A stretch of DNA of 64,000 nt from Streptomyces aureoverticillatus (GTDB lineage: Bacteria; Actinomycetota; Actinomycetes; Streptomycetales; Streptomycetaceae), in the NCBI RefSeq assembly GCF_014649395.1, contig NZ_BMSY01000012.1:186001-250000 (forward strand). The letters run 5' to 3'. This document shows, piece by piece, positions 51,509-59,902 of the stretch. How positions within the stretch are numbered: position 1 is the first letter of the stretch; each line of letters opens with the position of its first letter. The notes below the pieces were generated by a model, which was not told the origin of the DNA, searched no databases, and saw only the letters and a program-made list of their open reading frames with translations. Both the position numbers and the translations under genes were made by a program.

Positions 51509-51525
51509 GTACCATTTCACATTAC
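51509..51525 (+). promoter_or_regulatory. Predicted GntR operator 5 (aminopeptidase P / importer)
   Basis: GTACCATTTCACATTAC, preceded by CCA and followed by TATGTTACC. It is 51 bases from the aminopeptidase P start and 62 bases from the importer start, so it can serve both directions. Confidence 0.72.
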
Positions 51526-51586
51526 TATGTTACCGGTCACATTCCAGCCACTGCCGGCTGTCCGACTGTTCACGGAGTGACCCCTG

Positions 51587-53332
51587 ATGAACAAGCGCAC
51601 CAGTTCCGTCCTCGCCACCGCCGTGGCGACGGCCCTCCTCGCCGGCGCGACCGGCTGCTCCGGCGGCAAGCGATCCGGCGACGGCCGGAACGGCAAGAAC
51701 CCGGCAACCGCCAACCTCGGCGCGGTGATCGGCGGCACCCCGAAGAAGGGCGGCACCCTCACGGTCCTGTCCCACCAGGACTTCACCCACCTCGACCCGG
51801 CCCGCAACTGGACCATGAGCGACATGGAGTTCGGCACCCGGCTGCTCTACCGCACCCTGGTGACGTACAAGGCGGCCCCCGGAGCCGCGGGCGGCGAGCT
51901 GGTCCCCGACCTCGCCACCGACCTCGGCACCCCGTCCAACGGCGCCAGGACCTGGACCTTCCACCTCAAGAAGGGGGTCAAGTACGAGGACGGGACCCCG
52001 GTGACCGCCCAGGACATCAAGTACAACGTGGAGCGGTCCTTCTCCCCGGACCTGTACGGCGGCGCCGACTACGCGGCCCGCTACCTCAAGGGCGTCGACG
52101 GCTACAAGGGCCCGGCCGACGGCAAGCACCTGGACTCCATCAGGACCCCGGACGACCGCACGATCGTCTTCGAACTGCGCAAGCCCTTCGCCGAGTTCGC
52201 CAACGCCACGGTGATGCCCACCTTCGCGCCGGTGCCGAAGAAGCGGGACACCGGCCCCAAGTACGACAGCCGGCCGTTCTCGTCGGGCCCGTACAAGATC
52301 GATACGTACCAGCGCAACAAGAGGCTGATCCTGGTCCGCAACCCGCACTGGGACCCCGCGACGGACGGGATACGCAAGGCGTACCCGGACAAGCTCGTCA
52401 TGGTCATGGGGCTCAAGCACAACCAGGTCGACGACCGGATGATCGCCAGCCAGGGCGCGGACGCCTCCGCCGTCCCGTGGTACGCGCTGCGGCCGGAGAG
52501 CGGCGTCAAGGTGCTGCCCAAGGCCGAGGTGCGCAAGCGGTTGCTCGCCGAGTCGACCAACTGCACCGACATGGTGCAGATGCACACCGGGCGCGCCCCG
52601 TTCAACGACGTGAAGGTCCGTCAGGCCGTGCAGTACGCCCTCGACAAGGAGATGGTGGTCAACTCCTCCGGCGGGCCCGCCTTCAACGACGCCTCGACCG
52701 CCTACATGCCCGACACCCTCTTCGACGGCAAGCAGCCCGACACGCTGAAGATTCCCGCGACCGGCGACGCGGCCAAGGCCAAGGAGCTGTTGAAGCAGGC
52801 CGGCAAGGCGGGCGGCTTCACCACGAAGATGACCGTGTCCAACGGCGACAAGGGGCGGGCCGAGGCGATCCAGCAGGCGCTGGCCAAGGCCGGCATCAAG
52901 GTCACCATCGAGACGGTCGACCCGGCCGCGTTCTACACCACCATCGGCGACACCACCAACCGCACCGACATGGTGTACACCGGCTGGTGTCCCGACTACC
53001 CGTCCGGCTCCACCTTCCTGCCGTTCGTCTTCGACGGCCGGCACATCAAGGAGAAGGGCAACACCGGCAACCACTCGCTGTTCCGCGACGAGGCGACCAT
53101 GAAGCGGATCGACGAGATCGCCGCGATGACCGACGCCGGGAAGGCCGGGAAGGCCTGGCGGGAGCTGGACGGCGAGATCCTCACCAAGGCTCCGGCCGTC
53201 CCCGTCCTGATGCGGCGCTGGCCACTGGTGGTGGGCACCAACATCGCGGGCGCGTACGGGCAGACCTCCTTCGGCGGCCAGCTCGACTACGCCTCGGTCG
53301 GCCTCAAGGACCCCTCCAAGAGCGAGGGTTGA
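51587..53332 (+). CDS. Peptide ABC transporter, solute-binding lipoprotein
   Basis: A 581-residue family 5 (oligopeptide/dipeptide) binding protein. A lipoprotein signal ends in the lipobox LAGATGC, with the lipid-bearing Cys at residue 24. The mature protein has the family 5 blocks FGTRLLYRTLV, TWTFHLKKGVKYEDGTPVTAQDIKYNVER and DVKVRQAVQYALDKE. It captures peptides outside the membrane for the two permeases and two ATPases that follow. Operator 5 and the neighbouring proline peptidases point to collagen-derived di- or oligopeptides as cargo. Confidence 0.94.
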   Translation: MNKRTSSVLATAVATALLAGATGCSGGKRSGDGRNGKNPATANLGAVIGGTPKKGGTLTVLSHQDFTHLDPARNWTMSDMEFGTRLLYRTLVTYKAAPGAAGGELVPDLATDLGTPSNGARTWTFHLKKGVKYEDGTPVTAQDIKYNVERSFSPDLYGGADYAARYLKGVDGYKGPADGKHLDSIRTPDDRTIVFELRKPFAEFANATVMPTFAPVPKKRDTGPKYDSRPFSSGPYKIDTYQRNKRLILVRNPHWDPATDGIRKAYPDKLVMVMGLKHNQVDDRMIASQGADASAVPWYALRPESGVKVLPKAEVRKRLLAESTNCTDMVQMHTGRAPFNDVKVRQAVQYALDKEMVVNSSGGPAFNDASTAYMPDTLFDGKQPDTLKIPATGDAAKAKELLKQAGKAGGFTTKMTVSNGDKGRAEAIQQALAKAGIKVTIETVDPAAFYTTIGDTTNRTDMVYTGWCPDYPSGSTFLPFVFDGRHIKEKGNTGNHSLFRDEATMKRIDEIAAMTDAGKAGKAWRELDGEILTKAPAVPVLMRRWPLVVGTNIAGAYGQTSFGGQLDYASVGLKDPSKSEG

Positions 53333-53346
53333 GGAGCGAGCCCATC

Positions 53347-54330
53347 ATGGCCACCACCACCTCCCCGAACTCCCCGAACTCACCGAGCTCCCCGGCCCCT
53401 TCGACGGCTCCGGCCGCCGAGGCGGCCCCGGCCGGCAGCGGCCCCTGGCAGCTCGCCCGCAGGGAGCTGGGCCGGCGCACCGCCGTGAAGGTCTCCCTCG
53501 TCGTGATCGCGCTCTTCGCGGTCATGGCCCTCGCCGCCCCGCTGCTCAGCAGCCTCGGCGGCTGGTCGCCCGAGGAGTTCGACAAGACCGCCGTCGACCC
53601 CTACGTGGGCGGGCAGCCGATCGGCCCGCTCGGCGGGATCTCCGCCGAACACTGGCTCGGCGTCGAGCCCGTCACCGGCCGCGACCTGTTCGCCCGGGTC
53701 GTGCACGGCGCCCAGGTGTCGCTGCTCATCGCCGTCGCCGCCACCGCGATCGTCGTCATCGCCGGCACGGCCGCCGGGATCGCCGCCGGCTACTTCGGCG
53801 GCCGCACCGACGCGGTGCTGTCCCGGCTGATGGACCTCACCATGTCCTTCCCCTCGCTCATCTTCATGATCGCGATGATGTCGGTGGCGCGGGACGTCAA
53901 CCGGATCGTGCTGATGATCGCCGTGATCGGCCTGTTCGGCTGGCCCGGCATCGCCCGCGTGGTGCGCGGCCAGACACTCTCGCTCCGGCACCGCGAGTAC
54001 GTCGACGCCGCCCGCGTCGGCGGCTCCGGACCCTGGCGGATCCTCACCCGCGACATCCTCCCGGGCGTCGCCGGGCCCGTCATCGCGTACACCACCCTGA
54101 TCATCCCCGGGATGATCGCCACCGAGGCGGCGCTGAGCTACCTGGGTGTCGGCGTCCGCCCGCCCACCCCCTCCTGGGGCCAGATGATCGCCGAGAGCGT
54201 CAACTTCTACGACACCGACCCCATGTACTTCGTCATCCCGAGCACCTGCCTCTTCCTCACCGTGCTCGCGTTCACGCTGCTCGGCGACGCGCTGCGGGAC
54301 GTCCTCGACCCGAGAGGAAGCCGCACATGA
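53347..54330 (+). CDS. Peptide ABC transporter permease (DppC/OppC type)
   Basis: A 327-residue membrane permease with an N-terminal helix (VSLVVIALFAVMALAAPLL), an extracytoplasmic loop with HWLGVEPVTGRDLFARVVHG, and five further helices. The EAA loop is RHREYVDAARVGGSGPWRILTRDILPG. The first 30 residues are Ser/Pro/Asn/Ala-rich repeats (SPNSPNSPSSP). It overlaps the next permease by four bases (ATGA). It is placed before the DppB-type permease, the reverse of the common order. Confidence 0.93.
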   Translation: MATTTSPNSPNSPSSPAPSTAPAAEAAPAGSGPWQLARRELGRRTAVKVSLVVIALFAVMALAAPLLSSLGGWSPEEFDKTAVDPYVGGQPIGPLGGISAEHWLGVEPVTGRDLFARVVHGAQVSLLIAVAATAIVVIAGTAAGIAAGYFGGRTDAVLSRLMDLTMSFPSLIFMIAMMSVARDVNRIVLMIAVIGLFGWPGIARVVRGQTLSLRHREYVDAARVGGSGPWRILTRDILPGVAGPVIAYTTLIIPGMIATEAALSYLGVGVRPPTPSWGQMIAESVNFYDTDPMYFVIPSTCLFLTVLAFTLLGDALRDVLDPRGSRT

Positions 54331-55313
54331 TCGTCTACATCGGGCGCCGGCTGCTCGGTGTGATCGGCGTGCTGATCGCCATCGCCGCCGTCACCTTCAC
54401 CATCTTCTACGTCCTGCCGTCCGACCCGGCGGCCGCGGCCTGCGGCAAGTCGTGCAGTACCGAGCGGCTGACGGCGATCCGCGAGCACATGGGGCTCGAC
54501 CAGCCGCTGTGGCGGCAGTTCGCGGACTTCGTCACCGGCATCTTCACCGGCCGCACCCTGGGCACGGGCCAGTACGAACTGCACTGCGACTTCCCGTGCC
54601 TGGGCTACTCCTACGAGAACAGCGAGTCCGTCTGGGAACTGCTGATGGACCGGCTGCCGGTCTCCGCCTCGCTGGCGCTGGGCGCCGCCGTCGCCTGGCT
54701 GGTCCTCGGTCTGTCCGCGGGTGTCGTCGCCGCCCTGCGCAAGGACACCCTCACCGACAAGGTGCTGATGGTCGGCGCCGTCGCCGCCGCCTCGCTGCCG
54801 GTCTACTTCACCTCGATGATGCTCATCTACGGGGTGATCCGGACCGCCGGGCTGCTGCCCTACCCGAGCTACGTCCCGTTCGGCGACGACCCGGTGGACT
54901 GGGCGTCGAACCTGCTGCTGCCCTGGCTGGCGCTGGCCGTCCTGTACGCGGCGATGTACGCGCGGCAGAGCCGCAGTTCGATGATCGAGACCATGGCGGA
55001 GCCGTACATCCGCACCGCCCGCGCCAAGGGCCTGCCGCGCCGCACCGTCGTCGTCAAGCACGGGCTGCGCGCCGGCATGACCCCGATCCTGACCATCTTC
55101 GGCATGGACCTGGGCGGCCTCCTGGCCGGCGCGGTCATCACCGAGTCCATCTTCGGACTCCCCGGCATCGGACGGCTCTTCTACGGCGCGCTGTCCAGCG
55201 GCGACCAGCCGGTGATCCTCGGCGTGACGCTGCTCGCCGCCACCTTCATCGTCGTCGCCAACCTGGCGGTCGACCTGCTGTACGCCGTCGTCGACCCACG
55301 AGTGAGGTACTGA
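54327..55313 (+). CDS. Peptide ABC transporter permease (DppB/OppB type)
   Basis: A 328-residue permease starting MIVYIGRRLLGVIGVLIAI, with the GLDQPLWRQFADFVTG block of DppB-type proteins, six helices and the EAA loop EPYIRTARAKGLPRRTVVVKHGLRAG. An extra loop with four cysteines (ACGKSC and ELHCDFPCLGY) faces outside, uncommon for the family. It ends TGATG with the next gene. Confidence 0.93.
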   Translation: MIVYIGRRLLGVIGVLIAIAAVTFTIFYVLPSDPAAAACGKSCSTERLTAIREHMGLDQPLWRQFADFVTGIFTGRTLGTGQYELHCDFPCLGYSYENSESVWELLMDRLPVSASLALGAAVAWLVLGLSAGVVAALRKDTLTDKVLMVGAVAAASLPVYFTSMMLIYGVIRTAGLLPYPSYVPFGDDPVDWASNLLLPWLALAVLYAAMYARQSRSSMIETMAEPYIRTARAKGLPRRTVVVKHGLRAGMTPILTIFGMDLGGLLAGAVITESIFGLPGIGRLFYGALSSGDQPVILGVTLLAATFIVVANLAVDLLYAVVDPRVRY

Positions 55314-56314
55314 TGGCCGTCGCGCCCCTGCTGTCCGTGACGGACCTGAAGGTCACCTTCCCCACCCGGCACGGCCCGGTCCGGGCCGTGGACTCCCTCG
55401 GCTTCGAGGTGCGCCGGGGGCGGACCCTCGGCATCGTCGGCGAGTCCGGCTCCGGCAAGTCCGTCACCTCGATGGCGGTGATGGGCCTGCACACCGGGGC
55501 CGAGGTCACCGGTTCCGTACGGCTCGACGGACAGGAACTGGTCGGCCTGCCGGAACGCGAGATGAACCGGCTGCGCGGCCGGAAGATGGCCATGATCTTC
55601 CAGGACCCGCTCTCCAGCCTGCACCCGTACTACACGGTGGGCGAGCAGATCGCCGAACACCACCGGGTGCACGTCCGCTCCGGGCGCAGGGCCGCCCGCG
55701 AGCGGGCGATCGAGGTGCTCGCCGAGGTCGGCATCCCCGAGCCGCGCCGCCGGGCGGGCGCGTACCCGCACCAGTTCTCCGGCGGCATGCGGCAGCGCGT
55801 GATGATCGCCATGGCGCTCGCCTGCGAGCCGGAGCTGCTCATCGCCGACGAGCCGACCACCGCGCTCGACGTCACCGTCCAGGCGCAGATCCTGGAGCTC
55901 GTCGCCGCGCTCCAGCAGGACCGGGGCCTGGCCGTCATCATGATCACGCACGATCTGGGGGTGGTCGCCCGCGTCGCCCACGACGTGCTGGTGATGTACG
56001 GCGGCCGGGCGGCCGAACAGGCGCCGGTGGAACCGCTGTTCGCCGCTCCGTCCCATCCGTACACCAGGGGCCTGCTCGACTCCCTGCCCCGCCTCGACGA
56101 CCGGGACGACGAACCGCTGCGGGCCATCCCCGGCAGCCCGCCGTCCCTGCTCACGGCCACCCCCGGCTGCGCGTTCGCGCCCCGCTGCCCGCGCCTCGCG
56201 ACGGCCACCGAGCGGGAACGGTCCCGGTGCGAGAGCGAGCGTCCGTCGTTCGGCGGGCCCACCGGTCACCCGGTCGCCTGTCACCTCCCCGCGCGAGAAG
56301 GCATCCCCACATGA
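55313..56314 (+). CDS. Peptide ABC transporter ATPase (DppD/OppD type)
   Basis: A 333-residue ATPase. Walker A is GESGSGKSV, the signature FSGGMRQRV, Walker B LLIADEPTTALD, and the switch His MITHDLG. The C-terminal oligopeptide-transporter extension contains the Cys cluster GCAFAPRCP, used for an iron-sulfur centre in some family members. It overlaps the next ATPase gene by four bases. It powers import with its partner. Confidence 0.94.
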   Translation: MAVAPLLSVTDLKVTFPTRHGPVRAVDSLGFEVRRGRTLGIVGESGSGKSVTSMAVMGLHTGAEVTGSVRLDGQELVGLPEREMNRLRGRKMAMIFQDPLSSLHPYYTVGEQIAEHHRVHVRSGRRAARERAIEVLAEVGIPEPRRRAGAYPHQFSGGMRQRVMIAMALACEPELLIADEPTTALDVTVQAQILELVAALQQDRGLAVIMITHDLGVVARVAHDVLVMYGGRAAEQAPVEPLFAAPSHPYTRGLLDSLPRLDDRDDEPLRAIPGSPPSLLTATPGCAFAPRCPRLATATERERSRCESERPSFGGPTGHPVACHLPAREGIPT

Positions 56315-57306
56315 CCACCACAGCCACCACCACGGCCACCGAACCCCTGTTGTCCATACGCGACTTGACGATGACGTTCCCCGGAAGGCGGGCCCGGTCC
56401 GCCCCCGTCCGGGCCGTCGACGGCATCAGCTTCGACGTCGCGGCCGGTGAGACGCTGGGCCTGGTCGGCGAGTCCGGCTGCGGCAAGTCGACCACGGGCC
56501 GGCTCATCGTCCGGCTCCTCGAACCCACCGCCGGCTCCATCACGTACGCCGGACGCGACATCAGCCATCTGCCCCAGCGGACGCTCAAGCCCCTGCGCAA
56601 GGACCTCCAGATGGTCTTCCAGGACCCGCACTCGTCCCTCAACCCGCGCCAGACGGTGGCCCGGATCATCTCCGACCCCCTTGTGGTGCAGGGCAGTTCG
56701 GCGGCGCAGGCCCGCAAGCGCGCGGTGGAGCTGATGGAGCTGGTCGGGCTCATCCCCGAGCACGTCGACCGCTATCCGCACGAGTTCTCCGGCGGGCAGG
56801 CCCAGCGCATCGGCATCGCCCGCTCGCTGGCCACCGGCCCCCGCCTGGTGGTGGCCGACGAACCGGTGTCCGCCCTCGACGTCTCCGTACAGGCCCAGAT
56901 CGTCAACCTCATGGAGCGGCTCCAGCAGGACCTCGGTCTCGCCTACCTCTTCATCGCCCACGACCTGTCGGTGGTCAAGCGGGTCTGCGACCGGGTGGCC
57001 GTGATGTACCTCGGCCGCATCGTGGAGATCGGTGACAAGGAGCGGGTGTACGCGGCCCCCGCGCACCCGTACACCCGGGCACTGCTGTCCGCCGTGCCGC
57101 TGCCGGACCCGGCGGCCGAGCGGGCCCGGGAGCGGATCACCCTGCTCGGCGACCCTCCGAGCCCGGCCACTCCCCCACCCGGCTGCGCCTTCCACCCCCG
57201 GTGCCACAAGGCCCAGGACATCTGCCGCTCCGAGGCCCCGCTGCTGCGGATCACCACCCCGGGCGAGGCCCGGGAGGCGGCCTGCCACTTCCCCGAGGAG
57301 GCCTGA
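56311..57306 (+). CDS. Peptide ABC transporter ATPase (DppF/OppF type)
   Basis: A 331-residue ATPase with Walker A GESGCGKST, the signature FSGGQAQRI, Walker B LVVADEPVSALD and switch His FIAHDLS. The C-terminal extension has GCAFHPRCHKAQDIC. It completes the five-gene importer and is followed at once by a strong terminator. The cytoplasmic pair with the preceding gene forms the ATPase heterodimer. Confidence 0.94.
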   Translation: MTTTATTTATEPLLSIRDLTMTFPGRRARSAPVRAVDGISFDVAAGETLGLVGESGCGKSTTGRLIVRLLEPTAGSITYAGRDISHLPQRTLKPLRKDLQMVFQDPHSSLNPRQTVARIISDPLVVQGSSAAQARKRAVELMELVGLIPEHVDRYPHEFSGGQAQRIGIARSLATGPRLVVADEPVSALDVSVQAQIVNLMERLQQDLGLAYLFIAHDLSVVKRVCDRVAVMYLGRIVEIGDKERVYAAPAHPYTRALLSAVPLPDPAAERARERITLLGDPPSPATPPPGCAFHPRCHKAQDICRSEAPLLRITTPGEAREAACHFPEEA

Positions 57307-57318
57307 CGGGGCCTCAGC

Positions 57319-57363
57319 GACGCGGTGCCCTGGATCCGGAGGGGGGATCCAGGGCACCGCGTC
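57319..57363 (+). terminator. Strong terminator after the importer operon
   Basis: A perfect 19-bp inverted repeat, GACGCGGTGCCCTGGATCC and its complement, with a seven-base loop, starts 13 bases after the last stop codon. Confidence 0.9.
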
Positions 57364-57376
57364 CGTCCGGAGCCGC

Positions 57377-57855
57377 TCACGACTTGGTGACGCGGACCTT
57401 CTCGCCGTGGCGGCCGGCGCCCAGGACCTCGATCTTCACCCCGGCGGGGGGTCGGTGAAGGACTCACCGGCCCGGTACGGGGCGCCGTCCAGCGGGCGGC
57501 AGCCCTCGGCCGGTGTGGCGGTGGGCCTGGCGTCCATGACCCGGATCGGGCCGTCGCCGGTCCGGACGGAGGACTCGACCTTGTAGACCAGCGCGCCGGA
57601 CGAGCAGAGGCCCGCGTCCGCCCGGACCTTCCGCCTCGATTCGACGACGTACGCGGTGGTGGGGCCGGTGCGGACCACCGCCATCCTGGTGCCGCCGCCG
57701 TACTCGACCGCCGTCAGCCGGACCGTGTCGCTGCCCGCCGAGGCCCGGCAGCGCACCTGGTTGTCGGCGGTCCAGCCCAACTTCCACGCGTGCCAGGCGA
57801 GATACTGCGGCCCCGCGCCCCCGATCAGGCCCATCACGTCCCAGCCGCCGACGTG
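57377..57855 (-). pseudogene. C-terminal remnant of a secreted M6-type metalloprotease
   Basis: On the - strand HVGGWDVMG followed by YLAWHAWKLGW is the segment that follows the zinc site in M6/immune-inhibitor-A-like proteases; the upstream catalytic part is missing. The frame then runs about 130 residues (VRCRAS.., TTAYVVESRRK) and stops early at 57436, while the family-like end VKIEVLGAGRHGEKVRVTKS continues in another frame to 57379. A single-base change in the run of C/G near 57447 explains this. The gene is therefore truncated and frameshifted and should be inactive. Confidence 0.72.
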
Positions 57856-57861
57856 CCGGGG

Positions 57862-57973
57862 GTGGACCTGGAGATACGGCATCTGCGCGTGGTGTGCGCG
57901 ATCGCCGAGGCCGGAAGCGCCACGTTCGTCGAGGTGCCCGGCACGGCCGTCCGCCCCACTGCCGACGGCGGGC
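57862..57973 (+). pseudogene. N-terminal remnant of a LysR-type regulator
   Basis: From GTG 57862 the frame reads VDLEIRHLRVVCAIAEAGSAT, the start of a LysR helix-turn-helix, and then leaves the family abruptly (FVEVPGTAVRPTADGG). It abuts the protease remnant on one side and the end of the racemase gene on the other, so a deletion probably joined these pieces. Confidence 0.6.
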
Positions 57974-59083
57974 CTACAGGGCTATCCACTCGCTGGAGGT
58001 GGTCACTTCGTCGAGGACGTCGGACAGCGGCGCGACGCCCAGGCCGGGGCCGGTGGGGACCTCGAGGTGGCCGTCGGCGAGGACGAACGGCTCCGTGATG
58101 TCGGTGGCGAAGTAGCGGTGGGAGCCCGAGGTGTCGCCGGGGAGGGTGAAGCCGGGCAGGGCCGCCAGGGCGACGTTGGCGGCACGGCCGACACCGGTCT
58201 CCAGCATGCCGCCGCACCAGACGGGGATGCCGTGGGCGCGGGCGAGGTCGTGGATGCGGCGGGCTTCGAGATAGCCGCCGACGCGGGGCGGCTTGATGTT
58301 GATGATCGAGCAGGCGCCGAGGGAGATGGCCGCCGCGGCGTCGGTGGCCGACTCGATGGATTCGTCCAGGCAGATCGGGGTGCGCAGCAGTTTGCCCAGG
58401 TGGGCGTGTTGGACCATGTCGTCGTTGGCCAGGGGCTGTTCGATCAGCAGCAGGCCGAAGTCGTCGAGCTGGGCGAGCTGTTGGGCGTCCGCCAGGGTGT
58501 AGGCGGCGTTGGCGTCGACTTGGAGGAGCAGGTCGTCGTCGAAGCGCTCGCGCACGGCGCGCACCGGCTCGACGTCCCAGCCGGGCTCGATCTTCAGCTT
58601 GATCCGGACGTAGCCCTCGGCGATGTACGCCTCCACGGCGTCGAGGAGTTCGGGCACCGAGTCCATGATCCCGACCGAGACCCCGCACGGAACCCGGTCC
58701 CGGGCAGCGCCCAGATAGCCGCCGAACGACTCGCCGGCGCCGCGGAGCTGGGCGTCCAGGACCGCCGTCTCCAACGCGGACTTCGCCATCCGGTGGCCGG
58801 TGAACGGCCGCAGGATCCGTCCCACCGCCTGCACGTCGAGCCCGTCCTTCGGCAAGGCGGGGATGAGGAACCTGCGCAGGACGTCCTGCGCACCGTCGAC
58901 GTACTCGGAGCAGTAGCGGGGTTCGGACATGGCCGCACACTCGGCCCAGCCCTCACCGTCGGAGGTGACGACGCGTACCAGCAGCACGTCACGGCTGGTC
59001 TCCACGCCGAAGGAGGTACGGAACGGGGCGACGAGCGGCATCGCGATCCGGCGCAGCTCGACACCGGAGATCTTCGACTTCAT
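57974..59083 (-). CDS. N-acylamino-acid / N-succinylamino-acid racemase (enolase superfamily)
   Basis: A 369-residue enolase-superfamily enzyme of the NSAR/OSBS group. Catalytic marks are the lysines in RIKLKIEPGWD, metal ligands in LLQVDANAAYT, LLLIEQPL and CLDESIES, and the second catalytic Lys in INIKPPRVGG. Length fits the amino-acid racemase branch. With the GNAT and M20 genes directly upstream it matches the three-enzyme route in which a D-amino acid is N-succinylated, racemised and desuccinylated. o-Succinylbenzoate synthase activity is an alternative, but no menaquinone gene is nearby. Confidence 0.9.
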   Translation of the reverse strand: MKSKISGVELRRIAMPLVAPFRTSFGVETSRDVLLVRVVTSDGEGWAECAAMSEPRYCSEYVDGAQDVLRRFLIPALPKDGLDVQAVGRILRPFTGHRMAKSALETAVLDAQLRGAGESFGGYLGAARDRVPCGVSVGIMDSVPELLDAVEAYIAEGYVRIKLKIEPGWDVEPVRAVRERFDDDLLLQVDANAAYTLADAQQLAQLDDFGLLLIEQPLANDDMVQHAHLGKLLRTPICLDESIESATDAAAAISLGACSIINIKPPRVGGYLEARRIHDLARAHGIPVWCGGMLETGVGRAANVALAALPGFTLPGDTSGSHRYFATDITEPFVLADGHLEVPTGPGLGVAPLSDVLDEVTTSSEWIAL

Positions 59084-59116
59084 GACGGGAGGCTCCTCTG
59101 TGAACTCTGCGAACGG

Positions 59117-59902
59117 TCATGCATGGGTGGTGCGTTGGACCACGTAGCGGCGGCGTTCGTGGAAGCCGACGACGCGGGCACCTTCGGCGAGCAGACCGCC
59201 CAGGGTCTGACGTACGGCGAGCCGCCAGGCTCGTGCGGCTCCTGGGTCCGTGCGGCGCAGGGCCTCGATGTCGTCCGGGATGTCGACGAGCACAGTGCCG
59301 GCGTCGCTCGCGACGGTCTCCGGGCGGCCTCCGCGATCGCGGAGCCGGTGCTCGGCTCCGGTGGGCAGCTCGATCACCTCGGGCGGGGTGGGCGCGGTGA
59401 GATCCCAGGCGGCGACGACCCGGTCGGACTCGTCGCCGCCGTTGATGGCGTCGTCCATCGCGCCGTAGAAGGAGGTCAGGTACGCCTCCGGCCGGGCGCC
59501 GAGTTTGACCAGGTTGAAGTAGGCGTTGCGGCGGACGAGCGGGTCATAGGTCCAGGTGATGCGGCGCAGCCGACGGGCCAGCGCCCACTGCCGCTGGTGC
59601 GTCTTGAGGGCGAGGCCCACGCCACGCCCCATCACGGCGCCGGTGATGTGCGAGTGCAGGGTGATGCCTATGGGGTCGCCGAAGAAGGCGACGGACGCCC
59701 CTACGAGACGGTCGTCCTCGTAGGCTCCGGCGACGTAGTTGCCGGCGTGGGAGAGGGCCCGCATGGTCTCGGCGGAGAGGGGCGAGCTGCCGGGTTCGCT
59801 GCCCCAGATGTCGGCGTAGAGGAGGGCGACGGCGTCGAAGTCCTCCATGGCGTGGAGTTCTCGGATGGTCAGTGTGCTCGTCGCGGTGCTCGGGCCGTTC
59901 AT
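59117..59902 (-). CDS. GNAT-family N-acyltransferase, probable amino-acid N-succinyltransferase
   Basis: A 261-residue acyltransferase. The GNAT core is visible in ADIWGSEPGSSPLSAETMRALSHAGNYVAGAYE, the beta-strand GASVAFFGD, the helix-start GRGVGLALKTHQRQWAL (CoA site) and the ITWTYDPLVRRNAYFNLVKLGA block. This last block is characteristic of the GNAT proteins found beside N-acylamino-acid racemases, where one member succinylates D-amino acids. Its ATG overlaps the M20 gene stop (ATGA), and the racemase gene follows after 33 bases. Confidence 0.87.
   Translation of the reverse strand: MNGPSTATSTLTIRELHAMEDFDAVALLYADIWGSEPGSSPLSAETMRALSHAGNYVAGAYEDDRLVGASVAFFGDPIGITLHSHITGAVMGRGVGLALKTHQRQWALARRLRRITWTYDPLVRRNAYFNLVKLGARPEAYLTSFYGAMDDAINGGDESDRVVAAWDLTAPTPPEVIELPTGAEHRLRDRGGRPETVASDAGTVLVDIPDDIEALRRTDPGAARAWRLAVRQTLGGLLAEGARVVGFHERRRYVVQRTTHA

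Noticed and set aside
57436..57882. A real hypothetical gene of 148 codons
   Set aside because: It begins inside the LysR remnant, lacks a ribosome site, matches only the tail of M6 proteases and is frameshifted before the family end; treated as a pseudogene.
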